The notes below the pieces were generated by a model that saw only the letters and a program-made list of their open reading frames with translations, had not been told where the DNA came from and ran no database searches. DNA of 64,000 bases from Acarospora socialis (lineage: Eukaryota; Ascomycota; Lecanoromycetes; Acarosporales; Acarosporaceae): contig JAMYGW020000012.1 of NCBI GenBank assembly GCA_025617375.2, positions 62,001 through 126,000 on the forward strand, given 5' to 3'. Position 1 is the stretch's first letter. Every line of letters starts with the position of its first letter. Of the stretch, positions 34,983 to 48,048 are shown piece by piece. A program made the position numbers and the translations under genes.

Positions 34983-36153
34983 ATGCAACGCATAACTCCT
35001 TTATCATCATCTTCCGGATTCTCGCATCCAACCTGTTGGACGCCTTTGCGGATCTGTACCGTGTTATCCAGATCCCTACATACTACACCCTCGAAGCCTG
35101 CTGTACCGCTTCCTACAACAACCGCAGGGCCCCCACCGCAGCCGCCTTTGCCGGCAGCCTCCCAATATGGACAACGTGTCGAAAGACGACGCCAACAGGC
35201 GGAGCTACTCAAAAGGGGACAGGACCTACGTGCGAGCCAGATGAAGCCGGGCAGCGCGATGAAGAAGCGCTTTTGGAAGGACGTTTCTGTCCGGGAAGCA
35301 CCAGGTAGAGTTGGCTGAGTATCTGAAATGTGCTATAAATATCTAATGCCAGCATCTCCTAGAGGGCTTTCACATCCTGCTGGACAATCGACCGGTCCGG
35401 ACACCGTCAAAATCTATTCTCACCATTCCTCCTTCAAAGCCCCATCTAGCTTCCGCCATCGCGCTCGAGTGGGACCTCCTCATCTCAGCGCAACAGGCAT
35501 TGAAGCAGCATCTAATACCACTCACCTCATTGACATCTCGGGCGGATGATATACAGAACCAAGACACCGCTGGCAATAGCAAGCCGCGCCAAGAAATTGT
35601 TAAGATGGTGATGAGGTATCTAGACACCGACACCCTGCTGTGTTGGGCGCCGCAACGGAGCGCGGAGGATGCTGCAAAACTTGGTCAAAGAGGACGAATG
35701 ACGGAGAGCTTAAGAGATATCCAAATTCGGACGGCACAGCCGATCATTGGGTATCTGGCCACGCACGTTTGGCCTGGTGTCGAAATCAAGCCTGTGCTAG
35801 ACTCCGGCAGTATCGTCCCAACACCGCAACCGCAGATCACCAGAGACATCATACGAGGCTGGATATCAGGACTTCCTGCCTACGAACTTGCGGCACTCGA
35901 GAGGGCCGTTCTTGCCTCGAAGAGTTTGCTTGTCGCGGTTCGGCTACTGGTGGAATGGAGTGAAGGATTCCGAGATTTGCCACGGGATCCACAGAAGAGG
36001 TTCGGCATCGAGGAGGCCGCGGAGGCGTCGAGCTTAGAAGTACGATGGCAGACGGACATGTGGGGAGAAGTCGAAGACACGCACGATGTTGAGAAGGAGG
36101 ACGTCCGACGGCAACTGGGTGGTGCCATCCTCTTGGTTAGTGGGCAAGGATGA
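34983..36153 (+). CDS. ATP12: Mitochondrial F1-ATPase assembly chaperone ATP12
   Basis: Two exons, 34983-35304 and 35363-36153, give 370 aa. The N-terminus is rich in Ser, Thr and Arg with few acids, as in a mitochondrial presequence (RICTVLSRSLHTTPSKP). The intron (GTAGAG..CTAG, CTAATG branch site) joins VSVREAP to EGFHILLDNRPVRTPSKSIL, the classic ATP12 start block. Other family marks are AIALEWDLLISAQQ, IPLTSLTSRADDI, YLDTDTLLCWAP and LPAYELAALERAVLASKSLL. ATP12 binds free F1 alpha subunit in the matrix and hands it to the assembling hexamer, with ATP11 doing the same for beta. Confidence 0.93.
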
Positions 36154-36890
36154 TGGACATGACCCTATTTGAAACATCTTGTGCCAAGTCCATGGACCTA
36201 AGGTATTATGTGTAAAACAGAGGGATCCATTCTACTCCAAGCGATCCGTGGACCGGGCGTTTCTTGGACGTCTAAGCAGCTTTTCTCGGCAATAAGGTAA
36301 CTTAAGGTAACTAATGAATCCCCAAGGTACTTCGTGTTCTCTCCCACGCTCATGTACGCTTCGTACCATAAGTCCCGCTACCGCCACCGCTCTCTCTATC
36401 CTAGCATCACGATAGCAAAAGCCACATGAAGGCTGTGTCCTCCGGTAAAGGACCTTAGCAGTGTACGGAGTAGGTAGGTAGAGTAGAACCTTATCGGGAG
36501 GTGCCTTCAAGGTAGTGATGTGGGCTTCTCCATCTTCAACCACTCGGAAGCTATTCCTCCCTTTACAGCTTTACCCCACCAAAGTCAATGCCAAGCAAGC
36601 ATTTAAGGAACCCCAATATTTACCTTACCTTGACTACATGTCCTCATGTACGCGTCCTTTCGCTCAAGAAGGATCATATGTTCCTTAGTAGTTATTGTCC
36701 GGGAATCTGCGCTATTGACAAATGGACTTTGTAACCTGAATCTCTGATCTCAGGATTCATGACTCTTTTTCCGCCGCCCCAGGTCCACTCCCCGCAAAAG
36801 TCAGCTGTAAGTAGAAAGACAAGAATCGCATTACTCCTCTGCGATAGAGCTTTGTGACAGCTCGAGTAAATTGGCAGGAGGTCTAGCATA
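36154..36890. other. Intergenic, 5' region of the oxysterol-binding protein gene
   Basis: It contains TAGGTAGGTA near 36470-36480 and ACCTTACCTT near 36622-36631, words shared with other promoters in the window. No gene recognised. Confidence 0.4.
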
Positions 36891-39800
36891 ATGTCTGAGA
36901 GGCCTCTGCACAAGCGCTCCAAGTCTGCCTTAGCTCTATCCATCCTTCACCGAGACAGGGCAAAGGGGGACGACAAGGTTGAAGATGCCTCAAGTTTAGC
37001 GACCTCTGATCTAGAGTCGCCGACAGCTCCTGCTGATGCACATTCACCTACGACCGCCGCTTCTCCCACACATCTTGGCATAGGTCGATGGCACTCGTCC
37101 CGGCGGAAGCGGCAACCAGCTGCTGATGCTGTAGTTAGGGGTGGTCCTGCCGCGAGTACTGCACATCCAATGCAGGATGGTGGATCTGGAAGTGTGACGA
37201 CTGCGGTGCCGCAAAGCAAAGCCATGTCTATCGAACAATCTGTGCGGATCTTCCGGCTGTTCGAAGCTTTGAGGGCTGGAGACACAGTGACGATCTCAAA
37301 AGCCATTGGAGATCCTTCGATGGGAAATGTGACAAGAGAAGAATCGGTTGAGAGCGCAACTTCCGTCGCCTCTCGCCACAGCGCTTCCAGCCAAGTCGAG
37401 GGGACGACCGTCTTGCATCTGGCTGTGCAATGCGCAGAGCCACGGATTGTTGAGTATGTTATTTCGCATGCAATCACAAGCCCTGGGGCCAGTGTTGACT
37501 TGAATGCGCGCGACCGTGACGGGAACACTCCCCTTCACCTAGCTGCTATGCTTGGGCGAGCGGAGATAGTCCAACTTCTGCTGGAGCAGGACAACACAAA
37601 CGAGTACTTGACCAATTACCAAGGACGCACTCCCCTTGACCTTGCGCGGAACCCAGTTATCTTTCAGCAGCTACAGCTTTCTCGTTCTTTGTACGTCGAC
37701 ACCAAGATTCGCCAAATTCACACTTTGGTCGGAACGAAGGATTATGATGGATTGGAAACCCTCTTGAACGAATCGCGTACGGGAGCTGCGATAGATCTCA
37801 ATGCAACAGAACTCTGTACAGATCCGCTCACAGTGCAGGCCGGAGGTACACTTCTTCATGAGGCTGCTAAGAAGCAAGATATCCGCTTGATTCAGATACT
37901 CCTAATGCATGGTGTTGATCCTTTCCGCCGCGACCGCAAGGGCAAACTGGCCCATGACATCACTAAGGATGAGAGAACACGTGGCGTCCTCAAGAACTCT
38001 CCGGCAGCTGTAGCAGCCCAGAAGGGTATTCAGGATAAAGCGATCTTGGGAAACAATCTAGGACAGGCGGGTTCCGGGCCCTGCAATACAGCATTGGATA
38101 GTAAAGATAGTAGAGACATGAAGGGCTACCTCAAGAAGTGGACCAATTACACTAGCGGCTACAAGCTCAGATGGTTTGTTTTGGAGGATGGTGTTCTTAG
38201 CTACTACAAACATCAAGGTGTGTTATTTCGCTCATGCAATAACAACCACCTTAGCTAAACCTGGCAACCTACAGACGATGCAGGTTCAGCTTGTCGTGGT
38301 GCCATTAATATGCGCATTGCCAAGCTTCACATAGATCCCCAGGACAAGACAAAATTTGAGATCCAAGGGAAGTCGTCTGTCAAGTACCATCTTAAGGCGA
38401 ACCACGTCGTAGAAGCCAAGCGATGGTTCTGGGCCTTGAACAACGCTATACAATGGAGCAAAGACGAGGCTAAGGAAGAGGAGAAAAAGAAAGATAAGGA
38501 TGCCGAGATGCTACGGCAAGCAAGAGTTGAGCGGATGGAGAAACAACAACAGCATACAAATGATACAGTTGGTCCTGCCAGTCTCAACAATGGTAAGCCT
38601 GCCGAAAAGGGGTTAACTGCCACGACAACCACGGGTACCTCTTCGAGCAGCAGATCCAGTGTGAACCTGCAAGGCCTGGCCCATATCACTGGTAGTGCAA
38701 TTGCGGATGATGGTGGTTCCGCCTATGGCTCTTATGAACCAAGCCTTAGGGGTTATGACCTGGCACATACTGTGAGCAATGTAGGCACCACCGCTTTCGA
38801 GGAGGACGTCGATGAAGAGCACGATTACGATGACGATGCAAGCATACATGAGCAAAAGCCAACAAGCAAGGATGCTTTCAACATCACCGCTCAGTCTGCC
38901 AAAATACAACTCGACTTGCTGACTCAGGTAATATCCGCCTTGCAGGCAGAAAGGTCCACAAACCCTGAGCTGTCCATCTCCGACCCTACGATCGTGCAAG
39001 TAACCTCCGCTTATGAAGCCGCAGTGCGTAGTCTTAGAGACCTACTAGGTGATCTTTTGAAGATCTCCCGCGATCGAGACGCTTATTGGCAGTATCGGCT
39101 CGATCGTGAAATAAATGTCCGAAGGCTATGGGAAGACAGCATGGCTCGCGTGGCGAAGGAGCAAGAAGAGTTAGAAAATCAAATAGGAGTATCGGAGGAC
39201 AAACGAAAGCGCACCAAAAGGGCTTTACGCCAGGCTCTGGAAGGCTCGTCGGCGATGAGCAGCCGTCCAGCAAGTAGGGGCCTAGCAGAGAATCACGATC
39301 AAATACCGGAGGTACTCCGCACCGCGAAGCTTGGGAATGATGCCGAGCCTTTGCTTCGACGCAAGTCAATAGGATTTCGTGAGACTGGGAGGAGGAAATC
39401 GGTCATTGCAGAGCTTACGAACATCTCCGATTCTGAGTCGGAAACTGACGAGGAGTTCTTCGATGCCGTTGATGCTGGAGAGGTCGAAGTCATCGCTGAG
39501 ATGCCAGTGACTGCGCCGAATTCAGCCCCTCCAGCCACGGCCGGAGATGAGCCCATCGGAGATCTGCGGGAACCTGTCAAGGCACAGATAGCGGCATCCT
39601 TCAAAGGATACGAGGACCCTGTACGGAAGCGTCTAATGTTGAAGGCCGATGACAGACCAAAGATATCTCTTTGGGTAAGTCCGTCCACTCACAATTATAC
39701 TCTGTCGTTGTCTAACCTGTTGTTAGGGAATTCTGAGAGGCATGATCGGCCAGGATATGAGTAAAATGACCTTGCCTGTTTCATTCAATGAACCTACCTC

Positions 39801-40890
39801 GCTCTTGAATAGGGTTGCCGAGGATATGGAATACACTGACCTCCTCGACACCGCGGCTGATCGCGGCGACTCGACAGAACGCATGGTGTATGTGGCAGCC
39901 TTTGCAGCCAGCGAGTATGCCTCTACAATCGGACGAGTTGCGAAACCGTTCAATCCTTTGTTATCTGAGACATACGAATATGTAAGACCAGATAAAGGCT
40001 ATCGTTTCTTTATCGAGCAAGTCAGTCATCATCCGCCAATTGGCGCTGCTTGGGCAGAGTCACCGAAGTGGGATTACTATGGCGAATCGGCCGTCAAGTC
40101 GAAGTTCTACGGGAAGTCCTTTGACATAAACCCCTTGGGTACCTGGTTCCTAAAACTACGGCCGGGCTCTGGCGGCGAGGAACTGTACACGTGGAAGAAG
40201 GTCACGTCTTCGGTTGTTGGTATCATCACCGGCTCGCCTACCGTCGACAATTACGGCCCGATGGAAATCAGAAACTGGAGGACGGGAGAAGTGTGCATCT
40301 TAGACTTCAAGCCTCGGGGCTGGAAAGCGTCATCCGCCTATCAAGTGACGGGCAAAGTGATAACAGCAGATGGCAAGACGAGATGGAGTATTGGAGGACG
40401 CTGGAATGACAAGATCTACGCACGCCTTACGCCAGGTTACGAAGGGTCCGTTACCCCACCGCCGGAAGCAAGCTCACCACAGCATCTCAAGCCTGGCTCG
40501 ACGCAGGCGTTCCTCGTTTGGCAAGCCAACACCCGACCGACGGGCATCCCGTTTAACCTGACGCCGTTCGTCGTGACGCTGAACGCGCTTCCGGACAAGT
40601 TGCGCCCTCTGCTGCCACCGACGGATACGCGTCTACGACCGGATCAGCGGGCTATGGAGGAGGGAAAGTACGACTTCGCGGCGGTCGAGAAGACACGACT
40701 GGAGGAAAAGCAACGGGCGAAGAGGAGAGAACGTGAGGCGAATGGGGAGGAGTATGTGCCGAAATGGTTCAGGAAGGGAAAGTGTGTGGTTACGGGTGAG
40801 GAGTACTGGGTATCGAATGGGCGGTATTGGCAGGTGAGGGAGAATGTGGCGAATGGAGGGAGTTGGGATGGTGTCGAGGAGATTTTCTGA
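36891..40890 (+). CDS. Oxysterol-binding protein with ankyrin and PH domains (Osh1/Swh1 type)
   Basis: Three exons, 36891-38217, 38275-39674 and 39727-40890, give 1296 aa. In order: a disordered N-terminus; ankyrin repeats at about 165-265 ([20 protein letters not shown]) and 317-365 ([19 protein letters not shown]); a PH domain at about 405-510 ([20 protein letters not shown]); and a coiled coil. A FFAT-like motif follows near 835 ([11 protein letters not shown]) for binding VAP/Scs2 on the ER. Last is a sterol-binding ORD with the signature EQVSHHPPI near 1006-1014. The introns at 38218-38274 and 39675-39726 are clean GT-AG. Yeast Osh1/Osh2 share this plan and move sterol or PI4P at ER contact sites. 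Confidence 0.94.
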
Positions 40891-41177
40891 GGTCGAGGTC
40901 ACGGACGAGCTATTAGGTTAGTTGGACTACCTCTGTGACCATAGGCTATGCCTGGCTGTGGAGGTCGTGCTGTTGAAGGCCAAATGCAGTAGCTTTGAGA
41001 TTGTCATTGGGCCTTCTCAAGTGCCTACCTCTAACCGCGAGGCTGCTTTCGCTGAGTGGGCTCCAGATGCCTCAAGCGCAAAACCATTTCCAGCATCACC
41101 TTATCATGAAACGGCACCATATAGCACTCCGTGAAAATACCTCAGCTGTCTAGACTTATACAGCAAGCCTGAATATA

Positions 41178-42842
41178 CTATTCAATTTCTTTGCGCGTGG
41201 TCTCGTACCTGTTGTGCTTGTCAGTTCTCGCCGATGGTTACCAAGGTCGCCTGATACGATGATTACTGACCTCTTCCCTCTGAACGCCCAAAGCCCCCAG
41301 TTCCCACAGCTGATATCCTGTGGGTCCAAATCATTCAAATCCCATCTCAGGCTTCGGAATCGATTTTCGCCAGGCTCCATCAGCAGATCCACCTCCCCAC
41401 CGACCTTCTCCTCCACCCACTTCCTGTCCCGTTCCATATCCCATTCAGTATATCCGGTTACCAGGATTGGGACTTTCGTTTCTAGCAATTGGGGCAGCGT
41501 CTCTTCCCACTCGTGAGAACTGGCCGGGTGTCCGAGGCCGGGATGAAAAAGCATAAAGCAATCGAAGTAGGGGTCGTAAGGGTAGAAGTGTCCCGCCTTG
41601 TGTAGCGTGTGGTAGTATTCGACGTACGTGCTGATCTTGATCTGATGACTGATCCGATCTTCGACAATGGCGCCGAAGGGGTTAGCAGGGGTGCGTCCGG
41701 GAAGAGGAAATTCGGAGTCCCGATTCGCCATGCTTTCGGGCCCAATGAAGATCATGTGGAATGAGACGCGAGGGAACATGTGCGAAAGCTGGACCCAGAC
41801 CTCGCGGGGTAGAGAGGATTCCGCACGTGCACCGAGTATGAAGATGCGGACAGGCGGTGGATTTGGTCTGAGGCCTTTAATGTCGGGTCCTGCGCCGGTT
41901 CGTGGTGGGTGGAGGGTGTAGCGCAGAGCTGCGCGGTGGTCAGTAGTGTCCTCGTGCATACTGTCGAAGTCACTGACCCGTCAAGCTCTTCAGACCTTCC
42001 GCTGTCAATCGTCCTCCTCTTCTGATGCTATATGGGCTTAACTCGTGCAGTACGCTCCCGATGGTGATTGGATATGTTAGTAATCGGGTCGCCTGCCGCA
42101 AGCTTCGTGCTTCGTTGATGGCCCTGAATTCTCTCGAGTAGAGAAAGGTATCCCAATTCGTCATATTCACCAGTGCCTCTTCCATTTGGGGTCCCGGGTA
42201 TTCGAACTCTGGGAAGAACCTTCCTGAGCGTAGATCGTGGTCATCTTCATTGATCTCACGTAGTATATCGCAGACTTCCAGATGTGATTCGTAGTCATCC
42301 GCCCAATGACTTTCCGTACAATACACAGGTATTCCACAGTCCGTACATTCGAAATTGACATGGGCTGGTGGCAGGCTGGTAGAGCCTACTGATTTGCGGG
42401 CTTCTGCATCGCCGGGTGCGGTTGGCAAGCGGGTCTGGTGGTGAGAGGGATGGGGACAAGAAGCATGCCTTTTGATGAACGCCGCTCGCTGGCGTATCTC
42501 GGGTGATGGTGATTTCGAAAATGGGTGGAATAGGTTGTTCGCTTTCAGGAGAGGACGACCAGTGACTTCGGGAATCGGCGCTGTTGAAAGACCGGTAGGG
42601 GTGGGAAGCTCTACCGGCTCATGTCTGGGAACCTGGCCACGTGCAGTCACGGAAGATGTTGCACGCCTGGGCGAGGTTTGTACGGAGAATGTTGCTGGGG
42701 CTGTTGGTTCTCGAGTAGGAACTGTTTTCTGCTTTGGAAGATATGTTTGACGACTGGAGAAGGATCGTGAGAGCTGGACACCCAGTTTTGTCGCTGTGCG
42801 GAGGGTTTTCATACACCTTTGACAGGTGTACCCAGGCTGCAT
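41178..42842 (-). CDS. MSS51: Mss51-like mitochondrial protein (COX1 translation activator family)
   Basis: Three exons on the minus strand, 42842-41978, 41928-41271 and 41208-41178, give 517 aa. The N-terminus (MQPGYTCQRCMKTLRTATKL, then RSFSSR) looks like a presequence and keeps the CxxC seen in Mss51. A MYND-like zinc region follows (HVNFECTDCGIPVYC, ESHLEVCD). The intron 41977-41929 (GTCAGT..GCAG, 49 nt) joins LKSLT to ALRYTLHPPRTGAG. The intron 41270-41209 joins WAFRGKR to YETTRKEIE, the usual C-terminus. The large domain carries IFILGARAESSLPREVW and PYFDCFMLFHPGLGHPASS. In yeast, Mss51 couples COX1 mRNA translation to cytochrome oxidase assembly; the mould protein is assumed to do similarly. 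Confidence 0.92.
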
Positions 42843-43212
42843 CTTTCTAATCGAGATGTAAGAATACCAGTATAACTGTTGCTGCCGGCGAGTGGTAAGC
42901 TTTGAACATTCAAGCTTTGGCGTCATTCGAGATCTAACATACATCAGTCAATCACAGCCAATCACAGCCGGATTCAAGCACGGAGCAAGAGCTAACTCTC
43001 TTTGGATTTCTGCAACTTCAACCCAACCGCACCTTAAAGGTAGGTAAGGTAGTCACATGTAGTTACCTTACTCTGTACATGATCTACCACAACGAGACTC
43101 GCAACCTCACCTGATGATACGCATATCAGGCCAACAGTATTATCGGACTCAGGGTACCTAGGTGTTGCCAGCTCAGAGCAACTCGCGGCTTGGGCCCGCT
43201 CACCCTACAATC
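42843..43212. promoter_or_regulatory. Divergent promoter region (MSS51 / RSE1)
   Basis: This is a 370-bp gap between divergent starts. It holds a dense block of GGTAGGTAAGGTAG and GTTACCTTAC (about 43038-43072), a TACCTA-class motif like those at 57.4 kb. Confidence 0.5.
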
Positions 43213-46200
43213 ATGGCTACCACTTCATCGATGTTCATGTACTCCCTGACTATACAACCTCCTTCAGCAATAACTCAAGCAATCCTCGGTCAATTTGCGG
43301 GCACAAAGGAGCAGCAAATAGTAACGGCTTCGGGATCGCGACTCACTTTACACCGTCCAGATCCGACCCAAGGCAAAATCACCACACTCCTTTCGCAAGA
43401 TGTTTTTGGCATTGTCAGGACTCTGGCAGCCTTCAGGTTGGCAGGAAGTAATAAGGGTATGTACGTTCCTCGTTGCTCCAAAGACTTCACTTAGTGATTC
43501 ATGAAGTATGGCGGGCAGCACGATCCTCCCTCAGCGCTTGCGTCACCCCGCGGAAGAGAAGCTGCACAGCAGTCTGGAAGGTTTTGAACGAGCCATGCTG
43601 AGTATACCGAACAGATTACATTATCATTGGCTCCGACAGTGGCCGTATTACCATCATCGAATACGTGCCGTCACAGAATCGGTTCAACCGACTCCATCTC
43701 GAGACCTTCGGCAAGTCTGGCATACGACGAGTTATCCCAGGGCAATACCTCGCAGTGGATCCAAAGGGCAGAGCATGTCTGATCGCGTCAGTGGAAAAAA
43801 ACAAGCTCGTCTACGTGCTCAATCGCAATGCGCAAGCAGAGCTGACCATATCCTCACCATTGGAGGCTCACAAGCCACAGACCTTAGTATTCGCAATGGT
43901 CGGCCTTGACGTTGGGTACGAAAATCCGGTATTTGCGGCTCTAGAAGTAGACTACACCGAGTCTGATCAAGATCCCACAGGGCAAGCGTATGAAGAGATT
44001 GAAAAGTCTTTGGTCTACTACGAACTTGACCTCGGGTTAAATCACGTTGTCCGGAAATGGACAGACCCGGTAGACCGAACGGCGACGATGATATTCCAAG
44101 TACCGGGCGGAGCCGATGGGCCTAGTGGGGTGCTTGTGTGTGGGGAGGACAACATCACGTATCGACACTCAAATCAAGACCCCTTCCGGGTCGCCATCCC
44201 ACGCCGGCAAGGTGCTACTGAGAACCCAGAACGGAAGAGGTTCATCACCGCGGGAGTCATGCACAAAATGAGGGGGGCGTTTTTCTTCCTTCTCCAGACC
44301 GAGGATGGAGATTTATTCAAGATCACGTTGGATATGGTCGAAGATGACAATGGTCAGCCAACCGGCGAGGTGAAGAGACTGAGGATAAAGTACTTCGATA
44401 CTGTGCCTATAGCTTCGAGTCTCTGTATTTTAAAGAGTGGGTTTCTGTTCGTTGCCAGTGAGACTGGGAATCATCATTTTTATCAGTTCGAAAAGCTCGG
44501 CGATGATGACGAAGAGACCGAGTTCAACAGCGATTCATTTCCTGCCGACCCGACGGAACCGTACACACCAGTATTCTTTCACCCCCGAAGTGCGGAGAAC
44601 GTCAACCTGGTGGAAAGCATCGATTCAATGAATCCATTGATGGACTGTAAGGTTGCCAATCTCACAGAAGAGGACGCGCCGCAGATCTACTCTATCTGCG
44701 GTACTGGTGCACGGAGCACATTCAGGACTTTAAAACATGGGCTCGAGGTGTCTGAGATCGTCGAGTCTGAACTTCCAGGGGTTCCTCAGGCTGTTTGGAC
44801 AACGAAGATTACCCGCAACGATCAATTTGATGCTTACATAATACTCTCTTTCGCAAACGGAACCTTGGTGTTGAGTATAGGTGAGACCGTGGAAGAAGTC
44901 ACAGATACCGGCTTCCTTTCATCGGCTCCTACCCTGGCTGTCCAGCAGCTTGGCGAAGACGCTTTGATCCAGGTACACCCAAGGGGCATCCGACACATTC
45001 AAGCTGATCGTCGAGTGAACGAGTGGCCATCTCCACAACATAGGTCGATCGTTGCTGCTACCACAAACGAGCGGCAGGTTGCTGTAGCGCTAAGCTCGGG
45101 TGAAATCGTTTACTTTGAGATGGACTCCGACGGCTCTTTAGCGGAGTACGACGAGAAGCGAGAGATGGATGGCACGGTAACTTGCCTGAGTCTTGGCGAG
45201 GTACCCGAGGGACGGGTCAGGAGTCAGTTTCTTGCAGTAGGTTGCGCAGACTCTACGGTTAGGATACTCAGCCTTGACCCGGACTCGACGCTGGAGAACA
45301 AGTCCGTGCAAGCCTTAACTTCAGCACCATCCGCACTCTCCATCATGGCTATGGCCGACGCGACGTCCGGTGGCTCGACATTGTACCTGCACATTGGCTT
45401 GTATTCTGGTGTTTATTTGCGAACCGTCCTTGATGAGGTTACCGGGGAGCTCTCAGATACACGGACCCGATTTCTGGGACCGAAACCTGCCAAGCTTTTC
45501 CGGGTCTCTGTCAAAGGTCAATCTGCAGTACTCGCGTTGAGTTCTCGACCATGGCTCGGATACTCTGATCCGCAAACAAGCGGCTTCATGCTCACTCCCT
45601 TGAACTATGTTGGACTCGAGTGGGGTTGGAATTTCAGCAGCGAGCAATGCATGGAAGGCATGGTCGGAATCCAAGGGCAAAATCTCAGGTAAGCTAGGCC
45701 CTGATTCGGTCCTCACCATGATCCACAGACACGAGATTTATGATGACTCTTCTATGCTCTTTCCTACGTCGACTACGGCGATGAGGAAGCATATATTTAT
45801 TCCAATTGTTCCTTCTGATATCCTTCAAGCTACGCTTTTGTTTCTGCTGTTACGCGTTCTTCGGAGTCTCATTTACTGATATCAGTCTTCAAGGATCTTC
45901 TCCATTGAGAAGCTGGCAAACAATCTTTTGCAAGAATCAATACCGCTGACTTACACGCCCCGCCATTTCGTTCGACATCCTGAACAACCACTATTTTACG
46001 TTATTGAATCTGACAACAATGTCCTTTCACCCTCTACCAAGTCTCGGCTATTGAATGACTCATCTGTAGTCAACGGCGATGGTATTGTTTTACCACCAGA
46101 AGATTTTGGTTACCCGCGTGGCAAGGGTCACTGGGCCTCCTGTATTCATGTGGTTGATCCGGTAACAGCTAAAGAAACTCTACAGCAGATCGACCTTGAA

Positions 46201-47327
46201 GAAAACGAAGCTGCTGTGAGCATAGCGACAGTCACCTTCTCCAGTCAAGACGATGAGACGTTCTTGGTCGTCGGGACAGGAAAAGACATGGTGGTCAGCC
46301 CGAGGTCATCAACCAGTGGCTTCATCCACGTATATCGATTCCAAGAAGAGGGCAAAGAACTCGAATTCATCCACAAGACCAAAGTCGAAGAACCTCCTCT
46401 CGCTCTTATGGGATTCCAAGGCCGCCTCTTGGCTGGCATCGGCACCGATCTACGAATCTACGATCTTGGTATGAAACAACTACTCCGTAAGTGTCAGGCT
46501 CAAATCGTACCCAACCTCGTCGTGGGCCTACAAACACAGGGAAGTCGCATCATAGTAAGCGATGTCCAGGAGAGCGTGGTGTATGTGGTTTACAAATTCC
46601 AAGAGAATCGCCTTATCCCTTTCGTTGACGATATGGTTGCACGGTGGACAACTTGTACGACTATGGTTGACTATGAGACGGTTGCGGGAGGCGATAAGTT
46701 CGGAAACCTGTGGCTGCTTCGATGCCCACAAAAAGCTTCTGAGGAGGCCGACGAGGATGGTTCCGGCGCGCACCTAGTTCATGAGCGCCAGTACCTCCAG
46801 GGTGCTCCCAATCGAGTCTCTTTGATGTCTCATTTCTTCCCTCAAGACATCCCTACAAGCATACAGAAGACGCAGCTCGTCGCTGGAGGTAGAGACATCT
46901 TGGTGTGGACAGGTCTTCAAGGAACGCTTGGTATACTCATCCCCTTTGTGAGCCGTGAGGACGTCGATTTCTTTCAGTCACTCGAGCAACATCTCCGGAG
47001 TGAAGATGCGCCTTTGGCTGGACGAGATCATCTCATTTACAGGAGTTATTACGTTCCGGTGAAAGGGGTCATTGATGGTGATTGTGAGTTCCTGCGTAAT
47101 AGAAATCTAGTATATACATATACTGAACAACCAACAGTGTGTGAGCGTTATGCGCTTTTGCCTAACGACAAGAGGCAAATGATAGCTGGAGAGCTTGACC
47201 GGTCCGTTCGAGAGATCGAGCGTAAAATATCTGTACGTCTCCTCAACCGCTAGGCTCCCATAAAAGATACTACGTGCTAGCAGAGCTAATATAGGACTAG
47301 GATATGCGAACACGAGTAGCCTACTAG
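43213..47327 (+). CDS. RSE1: Pre-mRNA splicing factor Rse1 (SF3b subunit 3)
   Basis: Five exons, 43213-43456, 43615-45688, 45894-47083, 47138-47232 and 47301-47327, give 1209 aa, the normal length. The first splice gives [20 protein letters not shown], the second gives [18 protein letters not shown], the third gives [17 protein letters not shown], and the last gives [16 protein letters not shown] at the C-terminus. The protein is a set of three WD-like propellers related to DDB1 and CPSF160, with the CPSF-A domain in the last 350 residues ([19 protein letters not shown]). It belongs to SF3b in U2 snRNP and helps hold the branch site. Introns are 158, 205, 54 and 68 nt; the 54-nt one has no stop and reads through. 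Confidence 0.95.
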
Positions 47328-48048
47328 ATACCTGATTCCCGAGTTCTCCGTGGACGTTTGTGTATCATAACGGTCTTAGTGTACTAGATGCAACCTTCAC
47401 TCCCATTTCGTAACGCGACGTACCTATGCATTGTTTTGTTGAGTGTCTCTAGCCTCGCTCGATCTTTCGCGTTCTTGTCGCATGATCTTGAGCTGGATGC
47501 ATACAATGCTCACAGCAATGTACGCATGAGACTAGAGCGAAAACGACGATCTTTGAGTACGAGGCATCTTTCCAATCAATCAGAGGTTTCCTTGTAATAC
47601 ATCGTCGACACAGCGCGGCTGAACTTCCTCTTACAGTTTTATACTTCTAGAGTCAAGCCTATCGGTCTTTTCCCAGCTATGGTGGGTCGGGGTCCCCCAA
47701 TGCCACACTGATCGGACTCCTCAAAGCTGTCGACAAGGTTATCCATGAGTCTTTGTTCCCACAAAAGAGTTCTAAACAATGTCATTGTGTCAGGGTCGCT
47801 GCTCCAACGCACAAGGGCATTGTTGGCTCAACGAACAGGGGTCCATGGGTACAGCGAGAGCATTGAGAACGGTGTATAAATAGACCTCTCATCTCGGAGA
47901 AATTTTGTTCCCCACACTTGCCTGTCTAACCCTAATCACCACAATTCTTCAGGAGGTTCTGCAACAACTGCCGCATCCTAGACTTAGCAGGACAACGAAG
48001 CACTTTCCAGACCTACCCCAATACAACATCTCATTCCCGACTGCAGTC
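47328..48048. other. Intergenic with one weak small frame
   Basis: A 69-codon frame at 47388-47597 starts MQPSLPFRNATYLCIVLLSV, which resembles a signal peptide, and contains a KRRS site. It has no known relatives that I recognise and could be chance. Otherwise nothing is recognised. Confidence 0.3.

Noticed and set aside
47388-47597. Possible small secreted peptide of 69 aa with a KRRS site
   Set aside because: Poor start context and no known relatives; noted only in the intergenic entry.
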